The notes under the pieces are model-generated. The model did not search any database, was not told the origin of the DNA, and worked only from the letters and a program-made list of their open reading frames with translations. 64,000 bases of DNA from Straminergon stramineum (taxonomy: Eukaryota > Streptophyta > Bryopsida > Hypnales > Calliergonaceae): the NCBI GenBank assembly GCA_963920665.1, contig OY987268.1, forward strand, positions 11,844,501 through 11,908,500, in the 5' to 3' direction. The translations under genes and the position numbers were made by a program. This document shows, piece after piece, positions 47,879-59,967 of the stretch. The first letter of the stretch is position 1; each line of letters begins with the position of its first letter.

Positions 47879-50800
47879 CTATGATGGTCTACGTCGCCTG
47901 GGTGCTACATCATCCTCACCTTCTCGGCTGCTACTGTGTTTGTAGTTGACTCCAGGCTTTTGGAAATCTCTACGAGTGTCGCTTCTCGTATCATTTGCCA
48001 CTCGACTGCCCCTGTCAGCCTCGAATCTTAAATCCTTCGCATCTACACCTTTAGTTAGTGCCCGCGGTTTGACCGCCAAGTCTTCTCCTTTGGCTGAGTG
48101 GCCATCATAATGCCGAGCTCGTCTGACATCGTGGACGTCCTCCATTGACCTTCCTCTCTGAGGGGGTTGTGCATCCTCCGCAGAAACTGACGCTGAAGCA
48201 CCTGGGTCCCTTGACCTGTCGATTCCTGCTAGCAATAGCCTATCCCGTTCATCTGTCAATGCTGAACCGTGAATGACGTGAGGGGAGGATCTTCGAGATG
48301 GGGAGTAATGGCCACGCGAGCCGGCCCTTTCCCTATCCCATTCCCTCTCCCTGTCCCGACTTCTCTCTCGTCCTCGGACCTCTCGCTTGTTGATTGGTCG
48401 CTTCAGACCAGCTGGTGGGGACCTTTGGGCTCTTGGGGGAGGCGGTGGCAACGGTAACTTGGGCGGCGGCGGTGCAGAAGAGTCCGGCTCCGCAGGAGCG
48501 ACTTCAACTTCCACTTTCGTATCTGTGACCTGTGTGGTTCTACTCTTCCGTGGTTGGGCTGCTCCGTCATCGGATATCACATCATTGCTAGACTTGGGTG
48601 GTGGACTCACTCTGGATCTCTGAAACGAAGTCGTGTCTGGACGACGTTTGCTGAATAAAGGCCGTTCTTCTTGCTCACCTGGTGGAAGGAAGTTTCTATC
48701 ACCCCGGGTCCACCTTGAAGTGCCCAGCATTCCGGGTGCACCACGGGCCATGGAACTCCCAGGTGGGAAAGGACCAAATCTTTCACCTGCTCTCTTAAAA
48801 TGAGGAGGAGAGTCCGTACCCCCTGGAACTCGGGTATCTACACCCAAACATTCCCTGCCTCTCAAATCCACGTCTCCTCCTATCCTAAGAGAATGCGAAA
48901 GCCCCGTGTTCCCAACTCCAGTCATAACCCCGTTTGAGGTCATGTCACCGAATCCAGACCCCCTCCCTTTTCCACCTATACCTCGAAGAGGAGCTGCGGC
49001 TCCAGCCCCTGCCTTGATGACAGTACCATCTGGAGCTACGACAAGGCCACTGCTCTCGACTTTAGCGGCCGCTACAGCCGCTGCATTCCTCGTCTTGTGC
49101 GGGGGGTGGAAGGAAAATGGTTCACGTGAAGGACCTGTTTGTGACAGCTGTCTGCCTGGACCATAAGTCCACAGAGGAGGAGCACCTGCATCGTCAGCCC
49201 AACCACCTTGCCTTCTCTGGCGATGACCCGGCTCAAGCGATCCTGGTCGAGGCCTGCTCCCACTGCTCTGTCGCAACTCTTGGTTCACAGGGACTCTGCC
49301 ATGTAACTCCAACCCGGCATCCATTCTGCGGACAAAATCAGGTAAGCAAACGATGCCCAAGCCATGAATAGAGGAAACATCCACTATTCTTCACTCAAGG
49401 TCTTACATAATCAATTCTTACAACATTAAAAGGTTAGGGTTCACAGGCTTCAACCCACCGACTTCTGCGCGGATGGTCGCTCCTACTCCACGCTGTTTTC
49501 TCGAACGGACCTCTGTCGGCAGTTGGTCCAGGCAACATACCTCGCCCATGGCCTGGCAAATAACGATTGTCGCCGGAGCTGAAATGCATGTTTGAACTTC
49601 CATTCCATCCAGAGAAACCAGGCCCGTAGTGAGACGACCCCCAACCTGTCTGTGTTGCATTTGATCTAGATGCTTGCCGTGCTTCCTCTGCACTCTGAAA
49701 ACCCTCCGGAAGTTGGTCCCAGCCTGATTTCGTTCTAGCTCGACTGCCACCACCCTCAGAAGATTCCCTCCAGACCTCTGACTTCCTGACAGTCTTATCA
49801 CTGCGTGCAGATCCAGCCATATCCTCTGCTCTGTCCGAAGAGGTAGGATGACTGTCGGAGGTAGCAACACTAGCACTCCCGTTACCGTGCTCATCCCCAA
49901 CTTTGTCCTGCTTCATCCATTAGAGAAACGTCCTGTTAGAAAGGTGAGACTTACTGTTTGGTAGTCTATACTTTTGTCCTACACTTGTATCCACGTTACT
50001 TCCATTAAATACGATTATCCATTCTTCAGTGCCTAGATGATCTGAAGATGACAAAAGAGAGGCATCTAGGTCCTTTACCTGATCAAAAAACAAATTTCCG
50101 TTCATTTCTGAGATTAGGGAGTCCTTCGCAGGAAGGGAGCCACGATTTGGGTCTTCAACCTGTACAGCATGGGCCTCCTCGACATCCATCTCTTGGAATT
50201 CCTCAGCACTGCTACTCTCACTTTGATGTCTTCTCTCTCTTGTGGGACCGGAAGAACCCATCACATTACTCAAACCATCTGCGTCACCCCTATGACTTGG
50301 AGAAGCTGAGGCATCTCGAGAAGCCGAAGCATCTTGCACTTCAGATATTTTCGTATCATCGTAGGGGTTCCACGTGCTTTCGACCTCAGCAGCCCCACGC
50401 TGTAATCTATCTTCCACGTCAAGGTCGTCCCCTTCTCTCATATCAGAATCACCATAATCCACATCATCGGCTTCAAGGTCCTCCCCATTATCACCCTCCC
50501 ATTTAACAGTTGCGGGTTGCCTCGAAGGGGAAGAAGACGCTTGATTTCTATCATTGACAACCTCCTCCACAACCTCCTTATCAACCAAGTTCTCGTCCTC
50601 ATGAGAAGCTCCCTCCTCACACCTCTGCGGTTCTGTAGTGTTCTTGGTAGGACTTATTTTGGTTACAGGAGCGGCAGAGGTAAGGTCAACCGTTGCCGTC
50701 ATTAATACTTCTGAATGACCTTTTTGGCTCAAATTTTCACTTTGACAATGGGATTGCTTCTGTGATTGAACGATGTCAGCAGCTTCACTAGAATCAGCAG

Positions 50801-53800
50801 GTTCTTTCACGCATTGAGTGACACAGACATCCTTCTCTGCATTAACACATGATGTGTTTGCTCTACCATCTGCGACTCCAGGGCTGCAATGATCAAAATC
50901 CGTTTTACCTTTGTCTGCTTCCAGAAAAAACTTACCCTCCATTTCCTTATCTACAATAGGACAAACTACCAATGGAGGCTTTCCAATATGGCGAACCTCC
51001 GCTTCCTGGTCAAGAGCAGGTGCAATTTCGAGTTCCTTGTGTTGATTATCCTTTTGTACAGCTGATGTTGACATCTCAGGCTTATCTTCAGGGTGTTCAT
51101 GTTCCTTGGCCGCATGGGTGCCAACAACAGCCGCGGGAGAAGAGTTCGACATTCGTTGATCGTCAGTCATCCTCGAAGGTGTCAGACTCATCTCATCCTT
51201 GCTTTCAACTTGCATCTCAGAGTTCAGAGAACCATCAATGACCTCAGCCGCGCTGAGTGTCCTAATAGCATCTGCACTATCCTGCGCTGGACACTCCTGC
51301 TCCAATCTTCCATCCTCGAGACTTGTGCTCGTACCAACAGCGACACCCGACTCACATTTGTGTGAATCTTGGACAATTTCCTTTGCATGTGAGCTTTCCC
51401 TCTTCTCCACTTCAGTATTTGGCAACGAAGATAAGTTCTGAGCCATGGCTAGAGCATTATCCTCAACAGACGGTCTCTCCCATTCTTCCATATCCATATT
51501 CAAGTCCCAGTGCAATCTGTCATCACGCAAGTTGTTATTTCCAACCATCGTCAATCCCTTCCTGCCCGCGTTTCCCTCCTGTGCCAGCCCACGAACGTAT
51601 TCTTCTCCTGCGCCACCTGCGACAGATGTTTGGAAGTTCACATTTCCGGCTCTGCTGTTAGGTCTCGACCTCCTAGACTCTTCCTCCCCAAGATGATCCA
51701 GAGCAGGAGAACCCATATCAGTTTCCGAAAATTTTCTTTTCGAGTTTGGACTCAGTACAGTTCGTACTTCCCTAGAAATATCCGAAAGTATATCCTCTGA
51801 CTGAGTTCCTGATTCCACCGCACATGCTTGTTCTCCCACTCTGCTAGGAATGCTCACAGCATGAGCTGGTGATATTTGCTGTTGCACATCAACATGTGAA
51901 ACCAAGCTATTCCCCTCTTTACTTCTGTAGTTAGCAGACGAAACCCCGTTCTCCGTAGTAGACCTGTTTCCCTTCCTCTGTTGAGATTCACGCTCTTCTT
52001 CCTCACTCTTGCAACCTACTAGCTGGTGGGTGCTTGGACCAACAACAATACCTCCTTCGGTATCTGTCCCAGGAGCAGTCACACCAAATCCAGTAGCCTC
52101 GGAGCTGTTAAAAGCTACAGAAGGCGCTTTAAAATCGAATTTCTGTACTTCTGCAGCCGCGAAAGACTTCTGACTGCCACTTCCATTCCCATCCGAATCA
52201 GCATCCGTCACATTGACCTCCTCTGAAGATTGAGAATCAGAAGGTTTCGTTGCAACAAGAACCTCGTGAACTGCCGGAATGTCGGGCTGCAGCTTCAGGT
52301 TTTCTGGTGGAGGAGAAGGTGATCTAGCCATCTCTAATTGTATTCTACGCTTTTTTATTGGTACATTGGCTGCGGCGTCGCTAAAGCGGCGTCCAAGAAA
52401 AGGCGAAGAACCCTGCAAAAAAATTACTCAACTGTTGGGCATCAATTCTTACAGGGCAATCCACGCAATTCAGAAACGGCGAAAAATTTCTCTACGGATT
52501 GACTGAGATAGCGATCATAAACTATAATCCTCCCTAGCGACCTTATCTCCCATTCAAATATACATCAATTTTGCATATGTCGAGAAATGAAATGAGCCCA
52601 AGTCCCGGCATCTAATGCCCATGCGCACGCCAACTCTACCAGCTACATCAAAGTTATTCCACTCAACCTCAGAAAGCTCAACAGAATTCGGTTATTTATA
52701 CAAACATAACTCGCTAAATAGTTCGTACTCGCACAGCACCCAAATCTAAGCACTGGGTGAAGGCGAGGAACACAAAGATGCACACAGGTGCTCGCAGAAC
52801 CGACATACTCGAGTATGAGAATTTGAAACATTTGTGGGAAACAATGCGACAGAAGGAACGAGAGCAATGCCAAAAAATAAGCAAAGAAGGTGATTCGGAA
52901 GTCTCGCCAATAAATGACGTACCTTCTTCGAATCCGTCGGAGAGGCTTCAGGTTGCACTTTCTCCACGTGCGCTGTATTTGGAACCTTTTCATTCCTGTT
53001 GCTCTTGGCAGATAGCTTCTCTCCGTGTTCAGGTTTCCCTGGTACTGTACTGCCGCCAGAACCAGTACTTCTCAGTCGCTTTCGTGCCACACCCAGCTGA
53101 TCACCCTTAACTATCTTTGCATTTCCACTGTCGGGGACCTCCTCCACCCATCGACCTCCTTTCTGCAACTTGGTCTCACTGCCAATACTATCCTTAACAG
53201 AACTCCCACAGAAGCAGCATACTCCCGTCCTCTGAAGGCGTTGTTCCTCGGGCGAAGCTCCTACTTTCATCACTGTGACACAGCTGGAATGAGCCAGCAC
53301 GGGACACCCAACACAACCACAAGGCTGAACCTGCGAATGCAACCAAAAAAGATTTAAGTTTACAAGAATCTTTTTGAGATTGCCCATTCTAGATGGCCAA
53401 CTCTATTGTTATTTGGGTATGAAAGATTGATCAATCCCTCCAAAAAGCGAACTCGGTGTGTAGAAAATAAAAAAAAGCCAGTCCGACGACCATCCAAGAG
53501 CACAGGAGCTTACGAACAAAGAGCAACGAAGCTAATTAAACAAGGTCAGTATCCTAGAGACTTCATAATAAAGAAACAATATAGAATTACCAACTGAACA
53601 ACCACATCCAGACAACACTGAGAGATCAATTAAACTGAGGGTTACCGACGAAGACGACGAACAGCCTAATCTCTAACTGCGGCTAAATTGACACGCGAAC
53701 CTTTCGTCGCAACTCATCCAAATGAGAAGTTGAGACTAAAGCCTACCAATGGTTCAAAGTATTCATTATCTTCACAACCACACAAAGAGCAGACGTGTCT

Positions 53801-55750
53801 GCGATGCTCTTGCTCCCTGGAGGTCATCCCTGAATGCCCATCCTCTGAGCTCGTACTCCAAAGTTTTCCCTATCCCATCCAACAAACAATGTAAGCAACT
53901 CAGAGATAGAAACCGAAGTACAGGGACATGGCGAGTGGATCCATCCCCGTGACGGCGAAAACAAATCGGCAACCAGATAACAGCCACCCAGTCAGCATCT
54001 GGAGGCCATTACCTTCTCAATGCCCGATGTCCTCTTAACATTGTCTCTACAGAAGGCTCTTCCATTCACCTCCAAGGTATAGACCTAGAGACAACAGAGT
54101 ATCTGTTGCTGCAACCTTTGCAAAATAAATCACTCTGGTAACGACGGTAACGATGGTGAAGATGTCGGCTATTTGGGCTCCAAATCCTCAATGCAAGAAA
54201 CTAGTTCCATATTTCCATCCCAAGATGAATATTTCCTCAAATCTGTTTTATGAGCTACGAACAGGAAAAATGGCGGAAAGCCCTGTATCCATCGCTTTGA
54301 ATACAAAAAGGGATATTCATCTGCGCTTAAGACAGCTTCACGGCTGCTATTCCAGAATTGAACCCTCGGAATAAAAAAATTCCCAGACCGTGAAGATTCC
54401 ACTACTCCAGGGCTCTCTGTAAATCTTGCAGTAAACAAGCACTCTGCGTAAATGTCATAATAGTTGTTGCAGATGCCTGAGACTAACCTGTTCCTCACAT
54501 CTGATGATAATCACCTCCTCCCTTTCCGACCGCACGCACGCTGAGCAGATGTAATCGGCAGGGATCTGCAAGATACGGACAAAGTTGTGCTTCAGGCGTA
54601 TTTCTTGCATGTTCCAAATACAGTCCTTCAGCCCATCCTCAAAATGCTCAACCTCAACGTCTGTTATATCTTTCCTGCGATCCAGTTCCTAATTCAAGTC
54701 TCAAGGTCACCATTCGACTCAGCTGACGATTATAAAACAACCTGTTCTCAAGAACACAGCTCAGCTTCGACGATCCCTGTTAAAGACGCTGCAATTCCTG
54801 AGCCTTCACTTGCCTGTCAATTTTCAAGAACTACAAGAACCTCGATTCATAATGAAGCCGCTCACACAAAACAATGCTCCGAAGCCCTTTGCCTCCTGGA
54901 TAGACCGACACAAAAACTTCCCCTATAAAACATCTCTAGCTCCAGGCATAACCCCCATGCATCCAAGCATAGGTTCATGCACCACAGTTGATATAGCCGT
55001 CCATGAATCACTACGTCTGTGCTCCTGATAGAAAAGGGAGGAAAGAGGCGTTTGGAAAACATTAGCCACCTGTTTATTACTCCGAAATCCCTGGCACTCT
55101 GCGTGTTCCCATGCGCCGCAACGTTCACACGCCATCATAAGCCCATGACTTCGGTTCTTGCCACACTTACAATCGACCTTTTCACCCCCATCTATCTCAA
55201 CGAACGAGTGCGGGTGCTTCAGCCCGCGCTCCTTCCCCAGATTGTGTTGACTTCCACCTGAGTGTTCTCGGCTCTTCAGCGGCGATTCCCTCGAGACCTG
55301 TCTGCGCCAATTCTCGAACGCCACGCTGCGCAGAAACTGTTCAGCTTTCCCAAGAGCCTGATTCTCTCCTATCGCACCCGTTGCCTCGTCCGCAGCCGTC
55401 CCTCGGAAGAACGACATACTTCGCAACTGTCCGCTTTCCAGGCGACACATAGCAACGGCATATCGAACACCTGTCAACTGCTTCTCACGCACACACACGT
55501 AAGACCTGACCCTACTCCTCTGGTCCCTCCCCAATCTATCAGGCTCCCCAAACAGGAATGCTCGGAATTCAGGTACCGTCTCAGCTGCTTTGGCAAACCG
55601 GACAGCGTTCGCGTGAGCTCCAAGATCATCCACGCCATTGCAATCAAAATTCCTGGACTTGACTACGTGATGATCGTTACCATCCGGAAGCTCGCATGAG
55701 ACTACATACGAAGCCCTCCCGTTACCGAGGAACTTGTTCAAGGAAAGCAT
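47879..55750 (-). CDS. Large PHD-finger protein with disordered, arginine-rich C-terminus
   Basis: Coding exons, 5' to 3' on the minus strand: 55750-55070, 54565-54488, 53330-52923, 52412-50079, 49907-49459, 49325-47879, giving 1798 aa in one frame with GT-AG introns. The ATG at 55750 follows an in-frame TAG and has a good context. Residues 1-190 hold an unrecognised domain. A complete C4HC3 PHD finger uses Cys194, 196, 208, 211, His216, Cys219, 234 and 237, split between exons 1 and 2; such fingers often read histone H3 tails. A Cys/His cluster (257-294) follows. VPIKKRR (406-412) is a likely nuclear signal and opens a long acidic, serine-rich disordered region. The C-terminus has VVAPDGTVIKAG (about 1412-1423), proline runs and an RE/RS-rich stretch near 1640. 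From about residue 400 onward it resembles an uncharacterised plant nuclear family as I remember it. A chromatin or RNA-linked role is inference. Confidence 0.8.
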
Positions 55751-57960
55751 GGCGCCCTCGCGGCGTCTCCGTCTCTCCTAGATTCACACTCCACGCTGGC
55801 AAATAGGTTTCATCATCAACCAGCACCCTGTTCAAAGGCCAACGAAGTGCCTCGGACACGCTCCACACCCAACTGCCCCACAATGATCGTAGTAGCTGCT
55901 TGCAATTGGTCCTGAAATGTCCCTGAATGACTGTATCCCACTGCATTCATGCAATCCGGACAGATTCAAACGTCTAGTTTACTCTGACTTTCAAGAACAA
56001 CTAAAACACACAGAAAATATCTAGTTACCATAACTCCTTCAAAGACTACACAAAGAAGGGTGAAAAATCTCTTTAACAAAAACAGAGACACCAAGCTCCA
56101 CTCTGTTAAATAATTAGAAAAACTAAACCATGGCTGTAATAAGCCTCCCCGATGGCTGATACACATGAAAGTAACTCACAAGTTGGGTCTTGATAGTCTT
56201 TTCCCGTTGAACTCCGCTGATCGGATTTATTTTCTGTCAGAAACATACAAAGAGTTATGGTCAGAAAGGAAAGAGATAAATGGGCAATCCAAACTGAATA
56301 CCAAGTAGTTAAAGCAATTTGTCCAGACACTCAAAGGTTCAAGCGGGAGATAGATTTACACCGCAAATAGTAGTAGGACGAAACTGTTTCCAACACTTAA
56401 GTCTCCAATCAGCAAACGCTAGAGAAGGTAAAACGAGGCACCATATTAAGTCCTAACTCTGCGAGACAATATCACTATCTTGTAAATTATCAAGAACATA
56501 GAATACGAATTGGATAACAAGTACTCTCATGCCCAAGAACGTTTCTCTCTATCTTAAAAACAGAGAAAGTTCACCGAAATGATCGAACCAGACAAGTTAC
56601 TCGCGAATACGAAAGAAGTACCCATTAAGTCATCAGCCAAAGAAGCGAGACTCCAAAATTCCCTTGTCACAGCCTCTCCAATTACCAAAGCAATTCAGAC
56701 AAAAATCACAACACCAGCGGTTTCCTCCTCTAAAATCCACTTCAAAGTAACAGACCTAAATATGTGACATCTCTCCTTTACTGATACATACATCCGACAA
56801 GCTCGAAAAAAAGTCGTAACCCTACCCCTTCCAAAATTACGATAAAAGAAAGTCTCTAGCGGGGGACACTCCAGCGCGCCTCACCGACTACACCGACCGT
56901 CACCGCAGAAGATGAAAATTCTAAGCAACACACTGAATCCCCCGCTCCTCTACAAGCTCACAAAAGCGCTATTCATTCCCCTGCACACACGGCGCCCACC
57001 CAAACCCGACATGGGAGCAAAGATGCAAAAATCTCCCCCTCCAAGCTTCCTACTGCCATAACCACGGCGCAAATATCCACACTCCCCGCGGCAACAAAAG
57101 AACTGTCCCTCCCGACCGAGGGGCTTAACAACCAAGACCGAACACCTGCCAAGTACACCGACAGCGATCCGCGAACACGAATCCATCCAACACCAAAACC
57201 AAGGTCGGCCAGCCACCTGTAGTATTGCACCTCCACAGCTGCTGCTTCCAAAACTAACCGCCAGCTGTTCGACTCCACTCCCTCCCTCCACAGCTGCTGC
57301 AGCAGCAAAACTAATCCCAAACTCCTCCAGAAACCCCGAAAACCCCGCCCGAAGATCGCTCCCGCCCACGCCCTGTATCCTCCGCGAAACGGCCTACCTA
57401 CGGCACTCTACCTCTACCGCTTCCATCTCCGCTTCCCGCCGATCTCCATAATATGCCCCCGCGGCCCGGCGCCCCACTCCTCCTAATCGTCCACAACCCT
57501 ATCCTGGCCTTGGAAGCCACGCCCAAGACTAACCCCGAACCCCGGGGCTGCACGCACCCTAAGTCGAAGAAGACGGCAGCAGCAGCAGCGGCAGTAACTT
57601 AGCGATGGCGGACGTCCCTGTCTTGTATCCGCCTGAGAGCGCGCTCAGCTCCTTTCCTTTCGTTTCTCAGCGTTTCCTTGCCGTTTTCTGTGTTTGTTCC
57701 TGTCTGTTTCCCGTTTGTGTGTGTTGTGTGAGCTCCTGCTGGTGGTGAAGCTGCAAATTGGCTTGCGGGCGGAGAAGCAGGAAAGACGAACAGGGGAGCG
57801 TCTGTCGTCGTCCTTTCCTTGGTGGCGGTGCTTGCGGGGGGGGCCTGTCGTCAGGAATGGCGGACGACTGTTCCTCTCTCTCTCTCCCTCTGTCAGTCCC
57901 CCCTTTTCTATCGAATGGGCTTGCTTTCACTCTCAATTGCTTTGGCTAAGTTATCCCTAA
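55751..57960 (-). promoter_or_regulatory. 5' region of the PHD-finger gene
   Basis: The minus-strand leader and promoter. An upstream ATG at 55946 opens a 74-codon frame that overlaps the true start out of frame, unless a leader intron ending near 55920 (acceptor-like ATTCAG) removes it. GC content rises from about 56850 to 57950, with a GCAGCAGCAG-type run (57576-57593) and a CT-rich run (57874-57895; GA-rich on the transcribed strand), typical of a plant core promoter. The exact transcription start is unknown. Confidence 0.45.
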
Positions 57961-59554
57961 ATGCGCAACCATAATGATGAATGTTTTGAAAAGTGTGCTT
58001 CATCCGGTCAACATTCATTGAAGAAGGTGAACTTTGAAAGGACTAGACTTATCACCAAGGCAATCAACAAAAAGATGATCTGATTTTTGAATGAATAATA
58101 TATTTTTGTTTTTGTTTTTGAGGTAATTTTGAAAGTCATCCATTATACACTTTTTGGTTTCAACATCTTTCTACGGGAAATTTGTTGAAGAGAGACACAC
58201 AAACAAATGACACCACTCTATACTTGACTTTTCATTAAATTGGGGGAATGGTCACAAAGAAGATTAAGCTATTGTGACTTTCATTTCCAAATGCTTTACA
58301 TAACCTATATTTAACTAATTAAGAATAACTGAAAAATTATAAACAAATCCACTTATTTATTGACCCAAAAATGAGCCCAAAAGAAATGTAAAAAATATTA
58401 AAACACAAAATTTGAAACTAAAATAATACAAAACATATTTGTGTGATTTCAAACCTAATTAAGTGAAACAAATTATCGATTGCACACCAACACACTATTG
58501 CAAGCATTAGCTTCACAATAATCCATATTCATGAAAAATAAACAGAAGTAAATGTAATGTATAACAATCTAATAGAAGTAACAAACTAGCAATTAAAAAG
58601 TGGCATAGATGACATTGACAAATAATTGGATGCCAAAATATAAAGAATAAAATGGACTCAATTAAATACAAGTGACCACACAAAAATCAACAAAGCATTT
58701 TGAAAACGTAATACCAGTGGTTCCTTCTTATTTACAAGGGGAATGTACAAGCTTCGAATCAATATGGTCATAGGTGAATAAATGAAATTCAAATGTAAGC
58801 AACAACCAATATTGTCTATTTGAATGATAGCAAACTATATCTTGTCTAGCAACCAATAGACAATGAAATTAACAATTAGATGTACAATCACACACATAGT
58901 TCCAAGTTCATATTCATCACATTCTAAACTACAATGAAATGCAATTTTTGAAGATTGAGAATTCTTTATTGTAAACTTTTAAAAAATAATCTCATTATTT
59001 TTTGTTTGAACACTTTTGGAAAATTCCTAAATGCTCAAATTAAAAATAAAGAGATCACTTATAAAAATCATAATAAAAAATTATTTGCACATCCAAAAAA
59101 ATCTATTTTGTTGATTCATATAATGCATTCTTTCTTCTTTTCATTGATATACCACATTGTTTAAAAGATTTGATCTTTTAAAATCTACCTTGCCCCAAAT
59201 TATACCATATTCTTTGTATGCTTGCAATACATGTTTTTGGAAACAATATTTCCATTGTGTCTAATATAGTCAAATTGTTTGCAAGACTATGTTAGAGTTT
59301 TGTCAAGTGTAAGTTTGGAACAAGAAAAATAAATAATAATAAAAATAAAAATAAAAAATAAAACACCGATCCAATTGTTTTCAATGTTTTCTATTGTAAA
59401 AAATATTTATATTATCTCTAATACACTAGTTTAGAAGTGATACAATTTCTAACAATTTTGGACATATTTTTGTACTAATGATGGTAGCATGTGAGCATAG
59501 AAATAGAAGCATATGAGCCTTGAACCTTGATATAAGTAGTTATCCTACCTACAG
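57961..59554. other. AT-rich intergenic DNA
   Basis: No supported gene. A remnant end of the 237-bp MITE family (GTAGCATGTGAGCATAG) appears at 59484-59500. Confidence 0.45.
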
Positions 59555-59791
59555 TGCTAGTATGTGAGCCCAAGAATGTGAGTTTGTGAGCATTGAGCCT
59601 ACATTATAGGTACCTATAATATAGATATCACACACTATAGAAGGTGTATGTATTATAAACACCTATAATATGGGTATTTGTAACATATACATCCTAAAAT
59701 CATAGACAATTTCTATGGTATATACACCTATAACATAGGTATGTATTATTATAGGTTCATGGGCTCACACTCCTCTGCTCACATAATAGCA
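59555..59791. mobile_element. 237-bp palindrome-rich MITE, copy 2, with flanking partial copies
   Basis: Same length as 44976-45212 and in reverse orientation (TGCTAGTATGTGAGCC ... GCTCACATAATAGCA). A further truncated copy follows to about 59967, ending ACTCACATAATAGCA, and a left-end remnant precedes at 59484. The cluster suggests repeated insertion into, or duplication of, one site. Confidence 0.7.
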
Positions 59792-59967
59792 TCCCTCATT
59801 ATCCTACAACCATTGAAGGTGCATATAGCATAAACACCTATAATGTAAGTATCTATAATATAGGTACCCTATAATCATGAAAGGTTTCTATAATATAGAG
59901 ACTTGTAACATAGGCATATAGACTTATAGGCTTATATACTCATGATCATAGACTCACATAATAGCAT

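Noticed and set aside
50048..52226. Many plus-strand frames over the large PHD-gene exon
   Set aside because: They are complements of low-complexity coding sequence, lack known motifs and overlap each other.
57605..57750. A plus-strand ORF beginning ATGGCGGACGTCCC
   Set aside because: It lies in the GC-rich promoter of the minus-strand PHD gene, is under 50 codons and is mostly low-complexity Cys/Val.
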